A stretch of 64,000 nucleotides of DNA from CAZFER01 sp964517495 (GTDB lineage Bacteria; Hinthialibacterota; Hinthialibacteria; Hinthialibacterales; Hinthialibacteraceae): NCBI GenBank assembly GCA_964517495.1, contig CAZFER010000012.1:47128-111127 (forward strand). Direction: 5' to 3'. Position numbers and translations under genes: made by a program. This document shows, piece after piece, positions 46,863 to 57,009 of the stretch. The notes beneath the pieces were generated by a model, which was not told where the DNA came from, did not search any database, and saw nothing but the letters and a program-made list of their open reading frames with translations. Every line of letters starts with the position of its first letter. The first letter of the stretch is position 1.

Positions 46863-49800
46863 TCACCGCCAGTGGGCAAGGCGGAAGCCTTGGAATTGGT
46901 TGACGTGGTTGGGGGAACTCCAGCTTCGGTTGGCGGAACGGCAAAACCAGGCTTCGTTGCCCCAGCTGCCGCCACGGTTAACGCGCACCATACCGGTTTC
47001 AGGACCGGTGGGATCAACCTGGGCTTCGAAAGAATAAAAGTCAAACCAATCCTGGCAGAGTTCCCATACATTTCCATGCATGTCATAAAGCCCCCACGGA
47101 TTGGGGCGTTTTAAGCCGACACGGTGAGTTCCAACACCACCCTGATTACCACACCACCACATATATAAATCATGTTCCTCACAGAACAAACATTCATCAT
47201 TACAGAAAAATGCATCGCCATGAGAAAAGCGAGTGGTGGTATTGGCACGGCAGGCAAATTCCCACTCCGCCTCATATGGAAGACGGAAACCATTTGTATT
47301 GGGAAGAACCTTCCAATTGGATTCATTATAAGCAGGTGTGCGTCCGGTGATTCGGCTTAATTGATTACAAAAGCGAACGCAATCCATCCAACTAACTCGC
47401 TCGACCGGACGGTCCGGATCGAAGAAAAAGGAAGGATTATTGCCCATCACCGCTTGCCATTGAGCTTGAGTTACTTCATATTTTCCGATCAAGAAATCCC
47501 GAGTGAGTGTTACCCAATGCGGAGTTTCATCCACTTCACGGCCACGCTCGGTTTTTGTGCTGCCCATGATGAATTCACCGGCAGGGATCTTTATCATGGT
47601 AAGTGGTTTCACATCATCAGGCAGGCCTGGGATATTCACAATGGTTTCTTGCGGCTTGAAAGGGGTTGGGGTGGGCGTTGGAGTAGCCGCTGGCGTGGCC
47701 ATCGCAGTGGGAGTGGCATCGCTATCAGCGGTGTAATTCATGTAACCTGTGGTAAGGGTTTCTCTATCCCCCGTGTTGGGAATTTTCACCACACGAAATC
47801 GATAGGTATGACCATGTTGCGGTCCATCCGAGAACTTTTTGGCTGTGGTGAAATCGCTGTTGGGAGCCCATAAAAAATAGGTCACATCCCCGCTAAGCGT
47901 GAGGCCCAGGAACTCAAAGTCATTGCCGTTTACACTGACCTGGACATGGTAATCACGAACAGTGGCAGGATCGGCGCCAAAGTTCCAGGCGATTTGGATA
48001 GCGCGGCGGCTGGTGCGGTCACGGTCATGAGCGGTTTCATCAGGCAAGACAAGATTCTTACCGCCAAAGATATCATCATACACCACAACCTGGCCTTCGT
48101 TTAAATCAGGCATGGCAGGCATAAAGAGGGGAACAGGATTACCGCCTTCGAGATTATAACCGACCAATCCCCCTTGATTGAAATAATCATCCGAAGTCAA
48201 GCTGTCATCGATCCTTACGACACGGAATGAATAGATTGAATTGAAATCAGGTCCCTTGTTAAATAGCGTAGGAGCGGCATTTTCATGGACTTGCCAATTG
48301 ACGCTATTTTGGCTCCCGCTACCTGTACTGGTTAAATATTTGTATCCGCCAAAACCCCGGCGCACATAGACATGCCAGTCCATGGGATTTCCGCTGAAAT
48401 TTGACCAGGCGACGGTCAGGTTTCGATCATCCGCGGTGTCATAATCAATACCACCGGTTAAATCATTGGGGAAATCAGCGGGGGTATCGTAAATACTAAC
48501 TTTACGCAGAGGATCAACGGTTGTTTCGTCATCTTCTTCGACAATATATTTGATTATATCGCTTGTCAAATTATCTGCCTGGCCTTGAAACGGAACCAGA
48601 ACGACACGGAATTGGTATTCTTTGTCGTGCTGAGGTCCATCGGCAAAACGCTTGTTGGTTTGAAATTGATTAATGGGGGTCCACCAAAAATAGTTCATGT
48701 GGCCACTCACCGTTTGGCCAAGGTAGAAGAAATCACTTCCATCAATACTGACTTGAAGGTGATAATCACGCACCAGGGTTGGATCGATACCAAAATTCCA
48801 GGCAATCATTATGGCACGCCAATTGGATGGATCGCGATCGATCCCATCTGATAAAGGCCCCGTGAGATCATTCCCACCCAGAATATCATCATAAATGGCG
48901 ATTTCACGTAAACCTAACCGTGGCATGGTGGGTTGAGTGAGAGAAATTGGGTTACCACCTTCTATGTTATAACCAACGAAACCGGGTTGTTCGAATATAT
49001 CGTCTACACCCAAAGCGTCATCAATTCGAATGATACGAAATGAATAGGCAGAATTAAAATCGGGTCCATTACGAAACTGGCTGTTAAGCAACGAAGCACC
49101 AGGGAACCAACGCAGGTAGCTTTGGCTACCGGAACCAGATTGCCCTAAATAGCGCGCCCCTCCATACCCACGGCGAACATAAAAGTGCCAATTATGAGCA
49201 TTTTGGGTGTCAGCATTTTGGAAGATGAACAGTTCACGCTGGTTTGGTTGATCAAAATCTGTCGAGCCAGTCAAATCCGTTAATGTTGATAGGCTATCCG
49301 CCACCACCGCCTGTTTGGGTTTGGTGGTGGGGAGGTTGATAGACTGTGTGGGCGTAGGAGTCATGGATGGTGTAACCGATCCAGAAAGTGTGGGTGTTGA
49401 CGTTTTTGTTGGGGTACGAGTAGGCGTAGGAGTTATGGTCGGCGTGGAAGTAGACAACCCCGTTGGTGTTAATGTAAAAGTGGGTGTGCGTGTTGGAGTA
49501 GGGGTTAAGGAAGGTGTTGGTGTAGGGGTTGGCCTTATAAATTGAAAAGTAAATGAAAGCGTTTTACTTTGGCCGAATGACGTATCAAATTCAAGAGTAA
49601 TTTGTTTGAATCCCGTTTGCGTATCAGCCGATACCCTGAAATTATAGGTCCCGCTCAACTGTCCCGGTTTGGATTCCGAGATCGTGAAGTGTCCCTGTTC
49701 ACCATCGGTTTGGATGGTGGGTGTCAAAATAAAACCCTGAGCGGGATCAAAAACCACGACGTTAATATCAATGTCTTGATTAGGGAAAACCGCGCTAAGC

Positions 49801-52800
49801 ACATCATTGTTATTAAAGGGTCCGCGGGATTCACCATCCACGATATATTCAGCGGATATGGTTAAATCGGGGGGAGAGGATTCCTGAACCGTAATGGTCA
49901 CTTCACCGGTATCGGTTTTAGGGATTAACGAAGAATCTTGCATTTGCACTGTAAAATCATAAGTCCCCGCCTCACTGGGAATACCGGAAATGACCCCGGT
50001 ATTCACATTTAAACTTAACCCAGGCGGAAGAGAGCCATTCAATAAAAACCACTTATAGGGTGTGGTTCCACCATATCCAATAAGAGACTGGCTATAATGA
50101 GTGAATTGAATGGCTTGAGGCAATATATCACTTGCGACGCGAACACTATCTTCCACTTTAATAAAATATGATTGGATATCCGACGATTTTGGGTAAATGG
50201 AGTCGGTGACTTGTACTTTAAATGTCTCCCCCTGCCCCAATTCAAGAGTTGGAATACCAGACAGCTCTCCAGTCTGGGAGTTTAATGCCAAACCCTCGGG
50301 TAAAACACCGCCAATCACACTCCACGTGTAAGGTGGTATACCATCAGTTGCTGAGAGAATATCTTTGTAAGGGGCATCGACAACCATGTTTTCCAGGGTG
50401 GTGGTTTCAATTTTCACGCTATCTGTCACACTAATGTTAAAAGCGCGGGTGGCTGATAAAGGGGGTGCTCCATTATCCGTCACTTTTAAAGTAAAGGGAT
50501 AATGACCCGCTTGAGTGGCAGTGCCTTCCAAGGTGGCGGTTTGAGTCGTTTTCACAATATCCAGACCGGTTGGGTAACTCCCATCGATTTTCTCCCAGGT
50601 ATAAGGTGCTTCACCACCGACAGCCCGAAACAAGGTAAAGAATTTTTGGTTGACACGAACGCCTGGAATACCTGAATGAATTAAAGAAAGACCGCTTGCA
50701 ATGGTCATGGTGAATTGGCGTTGAGCGGTTTGTGCTGAATTACTGCTATCAGTCGCTTTTATAGTAAATGTAAATGTTCCCGCACTTGTCGGCTGACCAG
50801 TTAACACACCCGTATTCGCACCAAGAGAAATACCGGAAGGAAGATTTCCTGAGGCAAGGCTCCATGTATAGGGTGAGACACCACCCAATGCAATAAGGGG
50901 GAACTGATACTGTGCATTCAATGCCCCATTGGGAATCGTACCGGTTTGAATTATTAAAGGTTCGGCAATTGTCCATAAAAAACGTTTTTGAGTGGTCTGG
51001 TTTGAGGCATCCGTTACTTGGATCACAAATGAATAGTCTCCGGCAAATGTGGGTGTTCCTGAGAGTTTCCCTGTGTCAGAACTTAAGGAAATTCCAGGAG
51101 GGAGATGGCCATGTAGCACGTTCCATATGAATGGCTTTGGCCCACCTTGAGCGGAGAGCGTGATTTCGGAAATAGCGGTATTTTGTTTTGCTGTTTGAAG
51201 AATCGCTGAGGTGGTGATTCCTAATTCTGAATCAACTCTGAGCTTAAATTCCCTTGAGGTTAAACCAGCCGTGGGTTGATTGCTGTCAGTAGCAGTAATT
51301 TTAATATTGTTAAGCTGTACCGCGGTAGGATCACCGGATATCACACCTGTATCTGTATCCAGGCTAAGGCCATCCGGCAATTGGCCAGTGATTACATAAG
51401 AAATATCACCCACACCTCCTCGAACCCGAACCATTTCTGAATACGATTGCCCTTTGGTGGCTTTAGGAAGTGATGTGGTGATGATTTCAAGCGGATAATT
51501 CACCCTGATTGTAAAATCTTTATACCCTTTATGACCATGCTGGTCGGTAACTTTCAAACCGGCTGCGCCAAAAAACTTATTTTCCGGTGTACCTTCAATT
51601 ACACCTTCCTGTCCATTCAAGGTTAATCCATTAGGTAGTTTGCCTGCGAATATTTCCCAAAATTTGCTGCCAAAACCTCCAGAAGTTGTTAATTGTTGGG
51701 TATAGGGTTGGCCCACCACGCCATCAATTAGTGAGGTATTGGTAACGGTGATAGGATTTACAATGTTTAATATGAACGATTTATCTTTTGTATTGGATAA
51801 TGAATCCGTAACGCGCAACGTAATATTAAAAGCACCTAATTTGGTAGGCTTTCCGGATAGTTTTCCCGTGCTATCAAGAGCTATTCCCGTTGGTAATTGG
51901 CCACTTTGCAGCGTAATCGTGAAGGGTGGCATTCCTCCATTTCCCAGGATGTTATTGCTATAGGTTTCATTAATCACACCACTTTTTAAATTTGTCTCAT
52001 TTTGAAAAACAAGAGGGTCGGTCTGGATAATTCTAAATTCTTTCTCAGCAAAGTCACCTTCATCATCCGTCACTCGAATTCCAAAGATATAGGTATCGGG
52101 CTTTGTTGGTGTGCCGGATATAATGCCTTGATCCGGATCCAAAACAAGTCCGGGAGGAAGATTGCCATAAGCGAGCGTAAATGAATATGGATAGATACCG
52201 CCCCCCATTCGAATGACCGCTGAATAGGACTGACCCGTGATGGCATTCGGTAAAGAGGTACTGGTAATATTTAAAGGGCCAGAAGAAGGCAGTCGTACAA
52301 CCGCTTGGGTGGTTTGGGTTTCAGTAATTTCTATCCCTTCAACCGTTTGTTCCTGATAGCCGGGTGCGACAGCCGTCACTGAGTATGTGCCGGGAGAAAG
52401 ATAACCAAAACTATAGTTTCCATTTGAGATAAGCCGCCCTTGCTGCCCAGTTTGAACTGTAACCGTCGCGTTGGAAATCAGCGCCCCATCCGCACGATCT
52501 TCCACTCGAACCGATAATGAATCCCAAAGCCACCATGTTTTGGCTGTGCCATCAGCACTGGCGGTGGCAACCTGTTTGTCATCAGGGCTGCGAGAAAATG
52601 CCACCGAAGTAACATCATCGGAATGGCCGGTGAACGTACGAAATTCCTCGCCGGTAATGGTATTCCATAATTTGGCCGAGTTGTCGTTACTGGCGGTCAT
52701 CACTTGGTTGCCATCGGTGGAGAAAGCGACCGAGTTTATCGCACTCGTATGGCCTTTGAGTTCAAAGAGGACATCACCAGTATTTATATCCCAAATTTTT

Positions 52801-53507
52801 GCCACGTTTTCAGGCGAACCGCTGGCGGTAACGATCTTTAATCCAATCGGTGAAATATCAACATCAAGAATGGAACTGGTATGGCCGGAAAAGGTTTTAA
52901 TTAGCGCACCCGTTTTAGCATCCCATAATTTGGCGGTTTTATCCCAACTCCCGGTCAATACTTGCGTCCCGCCAGCCGAAAAGGCTACGGAAGACACTCG
53001 ATCGGTATGACCGCTAAAGGTTTGTAGAAGAAGTTGGGTGTTCACATCCCATAATTTGGCGGTATTATCATGGCTGCCGGTAAGTACCTGTAATCCATTG
53101 CGAGAATAAGCTACAGAGGATACCGTGTCGGTATGGCCGCTTAAGGTGCGAAATTCAGTTTCGGTTTCCAAATCCCAAATTTTGGCAGTGGTGTTGGTGC
53201 TGCCGGTGAGCATTTTGGTGCCATCAGGAGAAAAGGTAATGGAGACCAGGTGCCAACCACTTATGTAGTTTTGGATTTCATCCCCCGTCTCCGCATTCCA
53301 TAATTTGACAGTGCCATCGAGGCTGGCGGTAAGTAACCGTTCACCATCCGATGAAAACGCCACAGATGTAATTTTATCCGTATGCTCTGTCAAGGTATGG
53401 ATCAAATAACGATCCACCACCTGTGCAAACGCCGGGGTGAAAACGGCAACCATTAATAGGAATAGTGTAATACAAAACCATTGAAAGAAACCATGTTGAT
53501 ATCGCAT
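46863..53507 (-). CDS. Giant secreted protein: WD40 propeller, nine He_PIG repeats, paired modules, FGE-sulfatase domain
   Basis: A 2214-residue protein. After the signal peptide (GFFQWFCITLFLLMVAVFTPAFA) come seven WD40 repeats (about 40-330; HTDKITSVAFSSDGERLLTAS) forming one propeller, and a carboxypeptidase-regulatory-like domain (about 330-415). Nine He_PIG Ig-like repeats follow (about 420-1205; LPPGLVLDPDQGIISGTPT), then a beta domain, a Thr/Pro linker (about 1320-1392), two A-B pairs of about 130-residue modules (VRRG...FNSAYSFRIIRID), a second linker and an FGE-sulfatase domain (about 1960-2214; IPAGEFIMGS, GLYDMHGNVWELCQDW). In the last motif only one of the two catalytic FGE cysteines is kept (RGGSWGNEAWFCRS), so enzymatic activity is doubtful. 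ATG 53507 has GGGAGG 7 bases upstream. Probably a surface or extracellular binding protein. Confidence 0.85.
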   Translation of the reverse strand: MRYQHGFFQWFCITLFLLMVAVFTPAFAQVVDRYLIHTLTEHTDKITSVAFSSDGERLLTASLDGTVKLWNAETGDEIQNYISGWHLVSITFSPDGTKMLTGSTNTTAKIWDLETETEFRTLSGHTDTVSSVAYSRNGLQVLTGSHDNTAKLWDVNTQLLLQTFSGHTDRVSSVAFSAGGTQVLTGSWDKTAKLWDAKTGALIKTFSGHTSSILDVDISPIGLKIVTASGSPENVAKIWDINTGDVLFELKGHTSAINSVAFSTDGNQVMTASNDNSAKLWNTITGEEFRTFTGHSDDVTSVAFSRSPDDKQVATASADGTAKTWWLWDSLSVRVEDRADGALISNATVTVQTGQQGRLISNGNYSFGYLSPGTYSVTAVAPGYQEQTVEGIEITETQTTQAVVRLPSSGPLNITSTSLPNAITGQSYSAVIRMGGGIYPYSFTLAYGNLPPGLVLDPDQGIISGTPTKPDTYIFGIRVTDDEGDFAEKEFRIIQTDPLVFQNETNLKSGVINETYSNNILGNGGMPPFTITLQSGQLPTGIALDSTGKLSGKPTKLGAFNITLRVTDSLSNTKDKSFILNIVNPITVTNTSLIDGVVGQPYTQQLTTSGGFGSKFWEIFAGKLPNGLTLNGQEGVIEGTPENKFFGAAGLKVTDQHGHKGYKDFTIRVNYPLEIITTSLPKATKGQSYSEMVRVRGGVGDISYVITGQLPDGLSLDTDTGVISGDPTAVQLNNIKITATDSNQPTAGLTSREFKLRVDSELGITTSAILQTAKQNTAISEITLSAQGGPKPFIWNVLHGHLPPGISLSSDTGKLSGTPTFAGDYSFVIQVTDASNQTTQKRFLWTIAEPLIIQTGTIPNGALNAQYQFPLIALGGVSPYTWSLASGNLPSGISLGANTGVLTGQPTSAGTFTFTIKATDSSNSAQTAQRQFTMTIASGLSLIHSGIPGVRVNQKFFTLFRAVGGEAPYTWEKIDGSYPTGLDIVKTTQTATLEGTATQAGHYPFTLKVTDNGAPPLSATRAFNISVTDSVKIETTTLENMVVDAPYKDILSATDGIPPYTWSVIGGVLPEGLALNSQTGELSGIPTLELGQGETFKVQVTDSIYPKSSDIQSYFIKVEDSVRVASDILPQAIQFTHYSQSLIGYGGTTPYKWFLLNGSLPPGLSLNVNTGVISGIPSEAGTYDFTVQMQDSSLIPKTDTGEVTITVQESSPPDLTISAEYIVDGESRGPFNNNDVLSAVFPNQDIDINVVVFDPAQGFILTPTIQTDGEQGHFTISESKPGQLSGTYNFRVSADTQTGFKQITLEFDTSFGQSKTLSFTFQFIRPTPTPTPSLTPTPTRTPTFTLTPTGLSTSTPTITPTPTRTPTKTSTPTLSGSVTPSMTPTPTQSINLPTTKPKQAVVADSLSTLTDLTGSTDFDQPNQRELFIFQNADTQNAHNWHFYVRRGYGGARYLGQSGSGSQSYLRWFPGASLLNSQFRNGPDFNSAYSFRIIRIDDALGVDDIFEQPGFVGYNIEGGNPISLTQPTMPRLGLREIAIYDDILGGNDLTGPLSDGIDRDPSNWRAIMIAWNFGIDPTLVRDYHLQVSIDGSDFFYLGQTVSGHMNYFWWTPINQFQTNKRFADGPQHDKEYQFRVVLVPFQGQADNLTSDIIKYIVEEDDETTVDPLRKVSIYDTPADFPNDLTGGIDYDTADDRNLTVAWSNFSGNPMDWHVYVRRGFGGYKYLTSTGSGSQNSVNWQVHENAAPTLFNKGPDFNSIYSFRVVRIDDSLTSDDYFNQGGLVGYNLEGGNPVPLFMPAMPDLNEGQVVVYDDIFGGKNLVLPDETAHDRDRTSRRAIQIAWNFGADPATVRDYHVQVSVNGNDFEFLGLTLSGDVTYFLWAPNSDFTTAKKFSDGPQHGHTYRFRVVKIPNTGDRETLTTGYMNYTADSDATPTAMATPAATPTPTPTPFKPQETIVNIPGLPDDVKPLTMIKIPAGEFIMGSTKTERGREVDETPHWVTLTRDFLIGKYEVTQAQWQAVMGNNPSFFFDPDRPVERVSWMDCVRFCNQLSRITGRTPAYNESNWKVLPNTNGFRLPYEAEWEFACRANTTTRFSHGDAFFCNDECLFCEEHDLYMWWCGNQGGVGTHRVGLKRPNPWGLYDMHGNVWELCQDWFDFYSFEAQVDPTGPETGMVRVNRGGSWGNEAWFCRSANRSWSSPNHVNQFQGFRLAHWR

Positions 53508-53544
53508 TTTTACACCTCCCGCCCTACAATCCAAAGCGGCAAAA

Positions 53545-56500
53545 TCATTGCATACCCTCCTCTTCGGTGGCCGAACGCGGCCTGACCGAGTAAAGGGATA
53601 AATCATCAACTGAAATCGATGTCAAACCATTTGTTGAAGCGTTTTGGACAACAATAAATGGGGGAAATGCTGTGTTGGGAACATCCATATCCCCACCGAT
53701 CAATAATTGGTACGGCATACCATCCTGAGACAAATTCGCACCAAATTCATAAAGAGCGATTTCCTCCCATCCATTGGTGACCACCATAGCGATCATTCCT
53801 TCACTGCCCAAAATCCGGCGTGCCTTGACCTCGGCAAGAAACAGTCCAGGGATAAAAAGATTGGCGGCATCGGCCCATACTCCTATATTGGCAGACCGTT
53901 CGAAGGGATTGACGGACAGTTTAATCGCCCAATCCTTTTCATCCGCTTCCCAGGAAGCTTGAACACTTCCGTCATCATTGTTGATATTACTGAGCAACGA
54001 AACCAGGTCTTCTTCAAACGAACCATCTGGATCAAGTGGGATGGTTGTACGATCCAACGGTTTGAGGTGTTCAACCCGCAAGCGGTCAAATAAAACATTG
54101 ATGGTTTCCGTCGCCTGATGAGGATTGGCAACCTGCACGCCCAATTTTAAACGCGCATTGGGTGCACGGTAAATCATGCTGATCTCATTTTCAGACGCGG
54201 AGGGAATGGCTCGATTACTGATCAAGTGGTATCCCAGTTGTCCATCGATCTCGTGGTTGTCATCGGCATTAAAGGCAATGATAGCGGCATTTGCCACTTC
54301 TGAACTTTTCCAAATTGAACTTTTGACCAGAACGGGTTGAGTTCCTACAAAAATACTTTCATTGCCAATCATTAAAGAAGCTTCTCCCGGTTTGGCTTGA
54401 ACAAACAATGCATTGTCCGAAAACAAGTCGGAATCGCCTATATCGGCAGGAAATACAAAAGCCGGTTCAAAGCCTTCGGGCGTGGTAATATCAAAATCGT
54501 CGGTGATTTCTTCTATTTCATCAAAATCAAAATAGGCAAAAGTCGGTGTGGGTGTCAAGGTTGGCGTATGGGTCACTGTTGGTGTTGGTGTAATGGTGGG
54601 CGTGGGTGTGATGGTTGGAGTAGGGGTAATGGTTGGTGTAATAGTCGGAGTCGGGGTAATGGTCGGAGTCAACGTTGGTGTTAGTGTAAATGTTTTAGTT
54701 GGTGTTGATGTCGGTGTTTGGGTCAATGTTGGTGTTTGGGTAAATGTCGGTGTAGGCGGAACCGTATTGGTCGGTGTGGGTGAAAAGGATGGATTGGGTG
54801 TAGGGGTTCGAGTGGCAAAAGAGGAACGCACAAAACCCACGAAATCAATTTCAAAATAATTGTTAAATTTATCACCGGGATCGATTCGCAATGTTTCAAT
54901 AATGGTCGGCATTTCAAACAACGATTGAAATTCAGCCACGTAAGTTATATGCTGTTGAACCACATCCGTCTGAATTACAGCCGGTCCGATAAATTCCTGA
55001 TCATTGGTAATAAAAGAGATTTCGACCGGACGGGCTTCGGTGATAAGCATGCGAAGAATAAGTTTTTGAGTGGAAAAGGTGTCAACATCCAAACCACCAC
55101 GAAAAATAAACGGATTAGTACCCACTGTGGTTGCTTTATACAAACCATCCTCCACCACCAGGGCTTGCACTTCAGAACTGGTTTGCCAACCCTCATCATC
55201 TTCATCATTGTTAAATTCCCATATGGGTGTAACTGGTGCCGTCACATCCAACACGATGGATTGTCCAACAATATCTTTCCCGTCGTTTACTGAAAATTTA
55301 ATTTCATAGCTCTGGCGAAAATGTTCAAGCACAGGTGTATAAGAAAAGCGCCCGGTTTCAGGGTTAAATTCTGCATTGGGGGGTAAATTTTGTGCATGAT
55401 AGGTTAACTCGTCATTGTCCGGATCTGTGGCAAATGCCAATAGATTGAATGCTTCTCCCACTTCCAACGTTTTACCTCTTGTTGGATTCAGGATAAGATT
55501 GGGGAGCCGATTGATATCCACCACACGAATAGTTCGTGTAAGGGAAGTGGTGGTATGGCCATCAGAGACTTGAAATTCGACTTCATATTCCCCCGCCTGG
55601 GAATAACTCGGGGCGAAAAGCACATCTCCAATCTCTGGTTGCACCACCATATTCGGCAGTGTTGGTTCGACGTTATAAGTTAAGATGTTGTCAGAATCCG
55701 GATCGACACCGCTCATATGAACCAGAAAACTTTCACCCTCTTTGATCGATAAAACATCCTGAAAATTGATTTGTAAAGCGGGGGGACGATTATTATCAAG
55801 AACGGTGATCTCCGCTTCTTTCTCTAAAACTTGAGCTCCGTTATTCGCCGTAAACGTTAACGTATAATTGCCCGCTTGTAAAAAATCAGGGTTAAAAAAA
55901 TAAATTCCGATCGTCGGGAAAAATTCTGCATTGGGTAATTCGGGTGTCACAGAATAAGTAAAAGGTATTGTACCAGGATTTTCAATCTCCAAGGTCAATA
56001 TAAGCGGTTCACCCTCCATTAACGTCATCTGATCAGAGGGTTTCACAAAAAGATGCGTTCCTGGCGTGTTCACCACCTCTATGGAAGCTTCTTCCACCAA
56101 CTCTTGGGAATCACTGATGGCGGTAAATTCAAAAACGTATGAGCCGGATTGTTGAAAATCCGGTTCAAAAATAAACACCCCCGATTCAGAATCCACTTGG
56201 GCGTTTTTCACTTCAGGAGATACTGAAAAAGTAAAGGTTTGATCGCGTGGATTTTCAATTTCCAGACTGAGTGCCACCGTTTCTCCCTCACTTAAAGTGG
56301 TAGACGTTGCTGGTTTGATCAACAGATTGGATTGAAGATTATCTGCCACAACCACCGTTGCGGATTCAGTTAAAGTGGCGGTTTCGTTGCTGGCCTGGAA
56401 ATTCAGTACATAAGTACCCGATTGTTCAAAATCAGGACGAAAGGAAAATAATCCTATATCCGCATCAAAGGTGGCGTTTTGGATAGAAGGAGTATAAGAA

Positions 56501-56721
56501 TATTGATAAGGATCGGGGCCTGGATCAACCACTTCCAATTCCAAAGCGACAAACTCATTTTCAACAGTATGAACAGTGGTTGCCGGTTTAATGGTTAACG
56601 CGGGAGTCGCTGAAGTTAGAAATGGCGAGAATAAAATCGAAGACGGAGAGGCAGACCATCCCTGTAATGAAGAAGTACAAAACAAAATAGAGATAAGCAA
56701 ACACAATCGGAAGATGTTCAT
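53545..56721 (-). CDS. Large secreted protein with five Ig/cadherin-like repeats and jelly-roll modules
   Basis: A 1058-residue protein. Signal peptide MNIFRLCLLISILFCTSSLQ, then five tandem Ig-like repeats (about 37-495; each ends in PDFxQxGxYxLxFxA and a VVDN-type strand). A jelly-roll-like module follows (about 495-630; WEFNNDEDDEGWQTSSE), then an 80-residue Thr/Pro linker (about 644-727) and two more beta modules to the C-terminus. No enzyme motif was found. ATG 56721 is chosen (GGAGG 8 bases upstream); a TTG twelve codons earlier is in frame. It lies 37 bases upstream of the giant WD40/FGE gene on the same strand, so the two are probably one transcript. Confidence 0.8.
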   Translation of the reverse strand: MNIFRLCLLISILFCTSSLQGWSASPSSILFSPFLTSATPALTIKPATTVHTVENEFVALELEVVDPGPDPYQYSYTPSIQNATFDADIGLFSFRPDFEQSGTYVLNFQASNETATLTESATVVVADNLQSNLLIKPATSTTLSEGETVALSLEIENPRDQTFTFSVSPEVKNAQVDSESGVFIFEPDFQQSGSYVFEFTAISDSQELVEEASIEVVNTPGTHLFVKPSDQMTLMEGEPLILTLEIENPGTIPFTYSVTPELPNAEFFPTIGIYFFNPDFLQAGNYTLTFTANNGAQVLEKEAEITVLDNNRPPALQINFQDVLSIKEGESFLVHMSGVDPDSDNILTYNVEPTLPNMVVQPEIGDVLFAPSYSQAGEYEVEFQVSDGHTTTSLTRTIRVVDINRLPNLILNPTRGKTLEVGEAFNLLAFATDPDNDELTYHAQNLPPNAEFNPETGRFSYTPVLEHFRQSYEIKFSVNDGKDIVGQSIVLDVTAPVTPIWEFNNDEDDEGWQTSSEVQALVVEDGLYKATTVGTNPFIFRGGLDVDTFSTQKLILRMLITEARPVEISFITNDQEFIGPAVIQTDVVQQHITYVAEFQSLFEMPTIIETLRIDPGDKFNNYFEIDFVGFVRSSFATRTPTPNPSFSPTPTNTVPPTPTFTQTPTLTQTPTSTPTKTFTLTPTLTPTITPTPTITPTITPTPTITPTPTITPTPTVTHTPTLTPTPTFAYFDFDEIEEITDDFDITTPEGFEPAFVFPADIGDSDLFSDNALFVQAKPGEASLMIGNESIFVGTQPVLVKSSIWKSSEVANAAIIAFNADDNHEIDGQLGYHLISNRAIPSASENEISMIYRAPNARLKLGVQVANPHQATETINVLFDRLRVEHLKPLDRTTIPLDPDGSFEEDLVSLLSNINNDDGSVQASWEADEKDWAIKLSVNPFERSANIGVWADAANLFIPGLFLAEVKARRILGSEGMIAMVVTNGWEEIALYEFGANLSQDGMPYQLLIGGDMDVPNTAFPPFIVVQNASTNGLTSISVDDLSLYSVRPRSATEEEGMQ

Positions 56722-57009
56722 GCAGTCAGCCTCCGTGATGCTTGACGGGAAGAGCAATATAAGAATGTTGCTGTTTATATTTAATGGTCATTTTCACAGT
56801 ATTAGATTCCATTCTTTTATTTTAACATGTCAGCCCTATGAATGTGGAAAGGGAGGGATAACTTATATTTGGCCCCACTATTCCTCCCCAATGAAATGAG
56901 GTTAGGAGGGGATTAAAAGATTTTACTCCAGGGTTATTTATCAACCCTCCCCTAGCCCCTACCAATCCTGGGAGGGGAATGGAAGCATTCATGGCTGACC
57001 ACTTACCTT
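56722..57009. repeat. Intergenic region with G/C-run inverted repeats
   Basis: A 288-base spacer. CCCTCCC (56945-56951) and GGGAGGG (56970-56976) form an inverted repeat, and GGGTT/AACCC (about 56931-56947) lies just before it. C-run/G-run blocks recur around 56883-56911. The style resembles the element near 9060, and such blocks can be dispersed palindromic repeats or a terminator for the 971-residue gene. No gene was found. Confidence 0.35.

Noticed and set aside
46863..47000. Diversity-generating retroelement variable region
   Set aside because: The C-terminal loop has the right look, but no reverse transcriptase or template repeat is in the window, and the 3' ends of the two FGE genes share no obvious nucleotide identity. 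Kept only as a test in the findings.
49315..49545. Plus-strand frame rich in Val-Gly repeats
   Set aside because: It is the antisense of a Thr/Pro linker in the giant protein; the repeat composition alone keeps it open. The same holds at 54548-54859 and 58523-58978.
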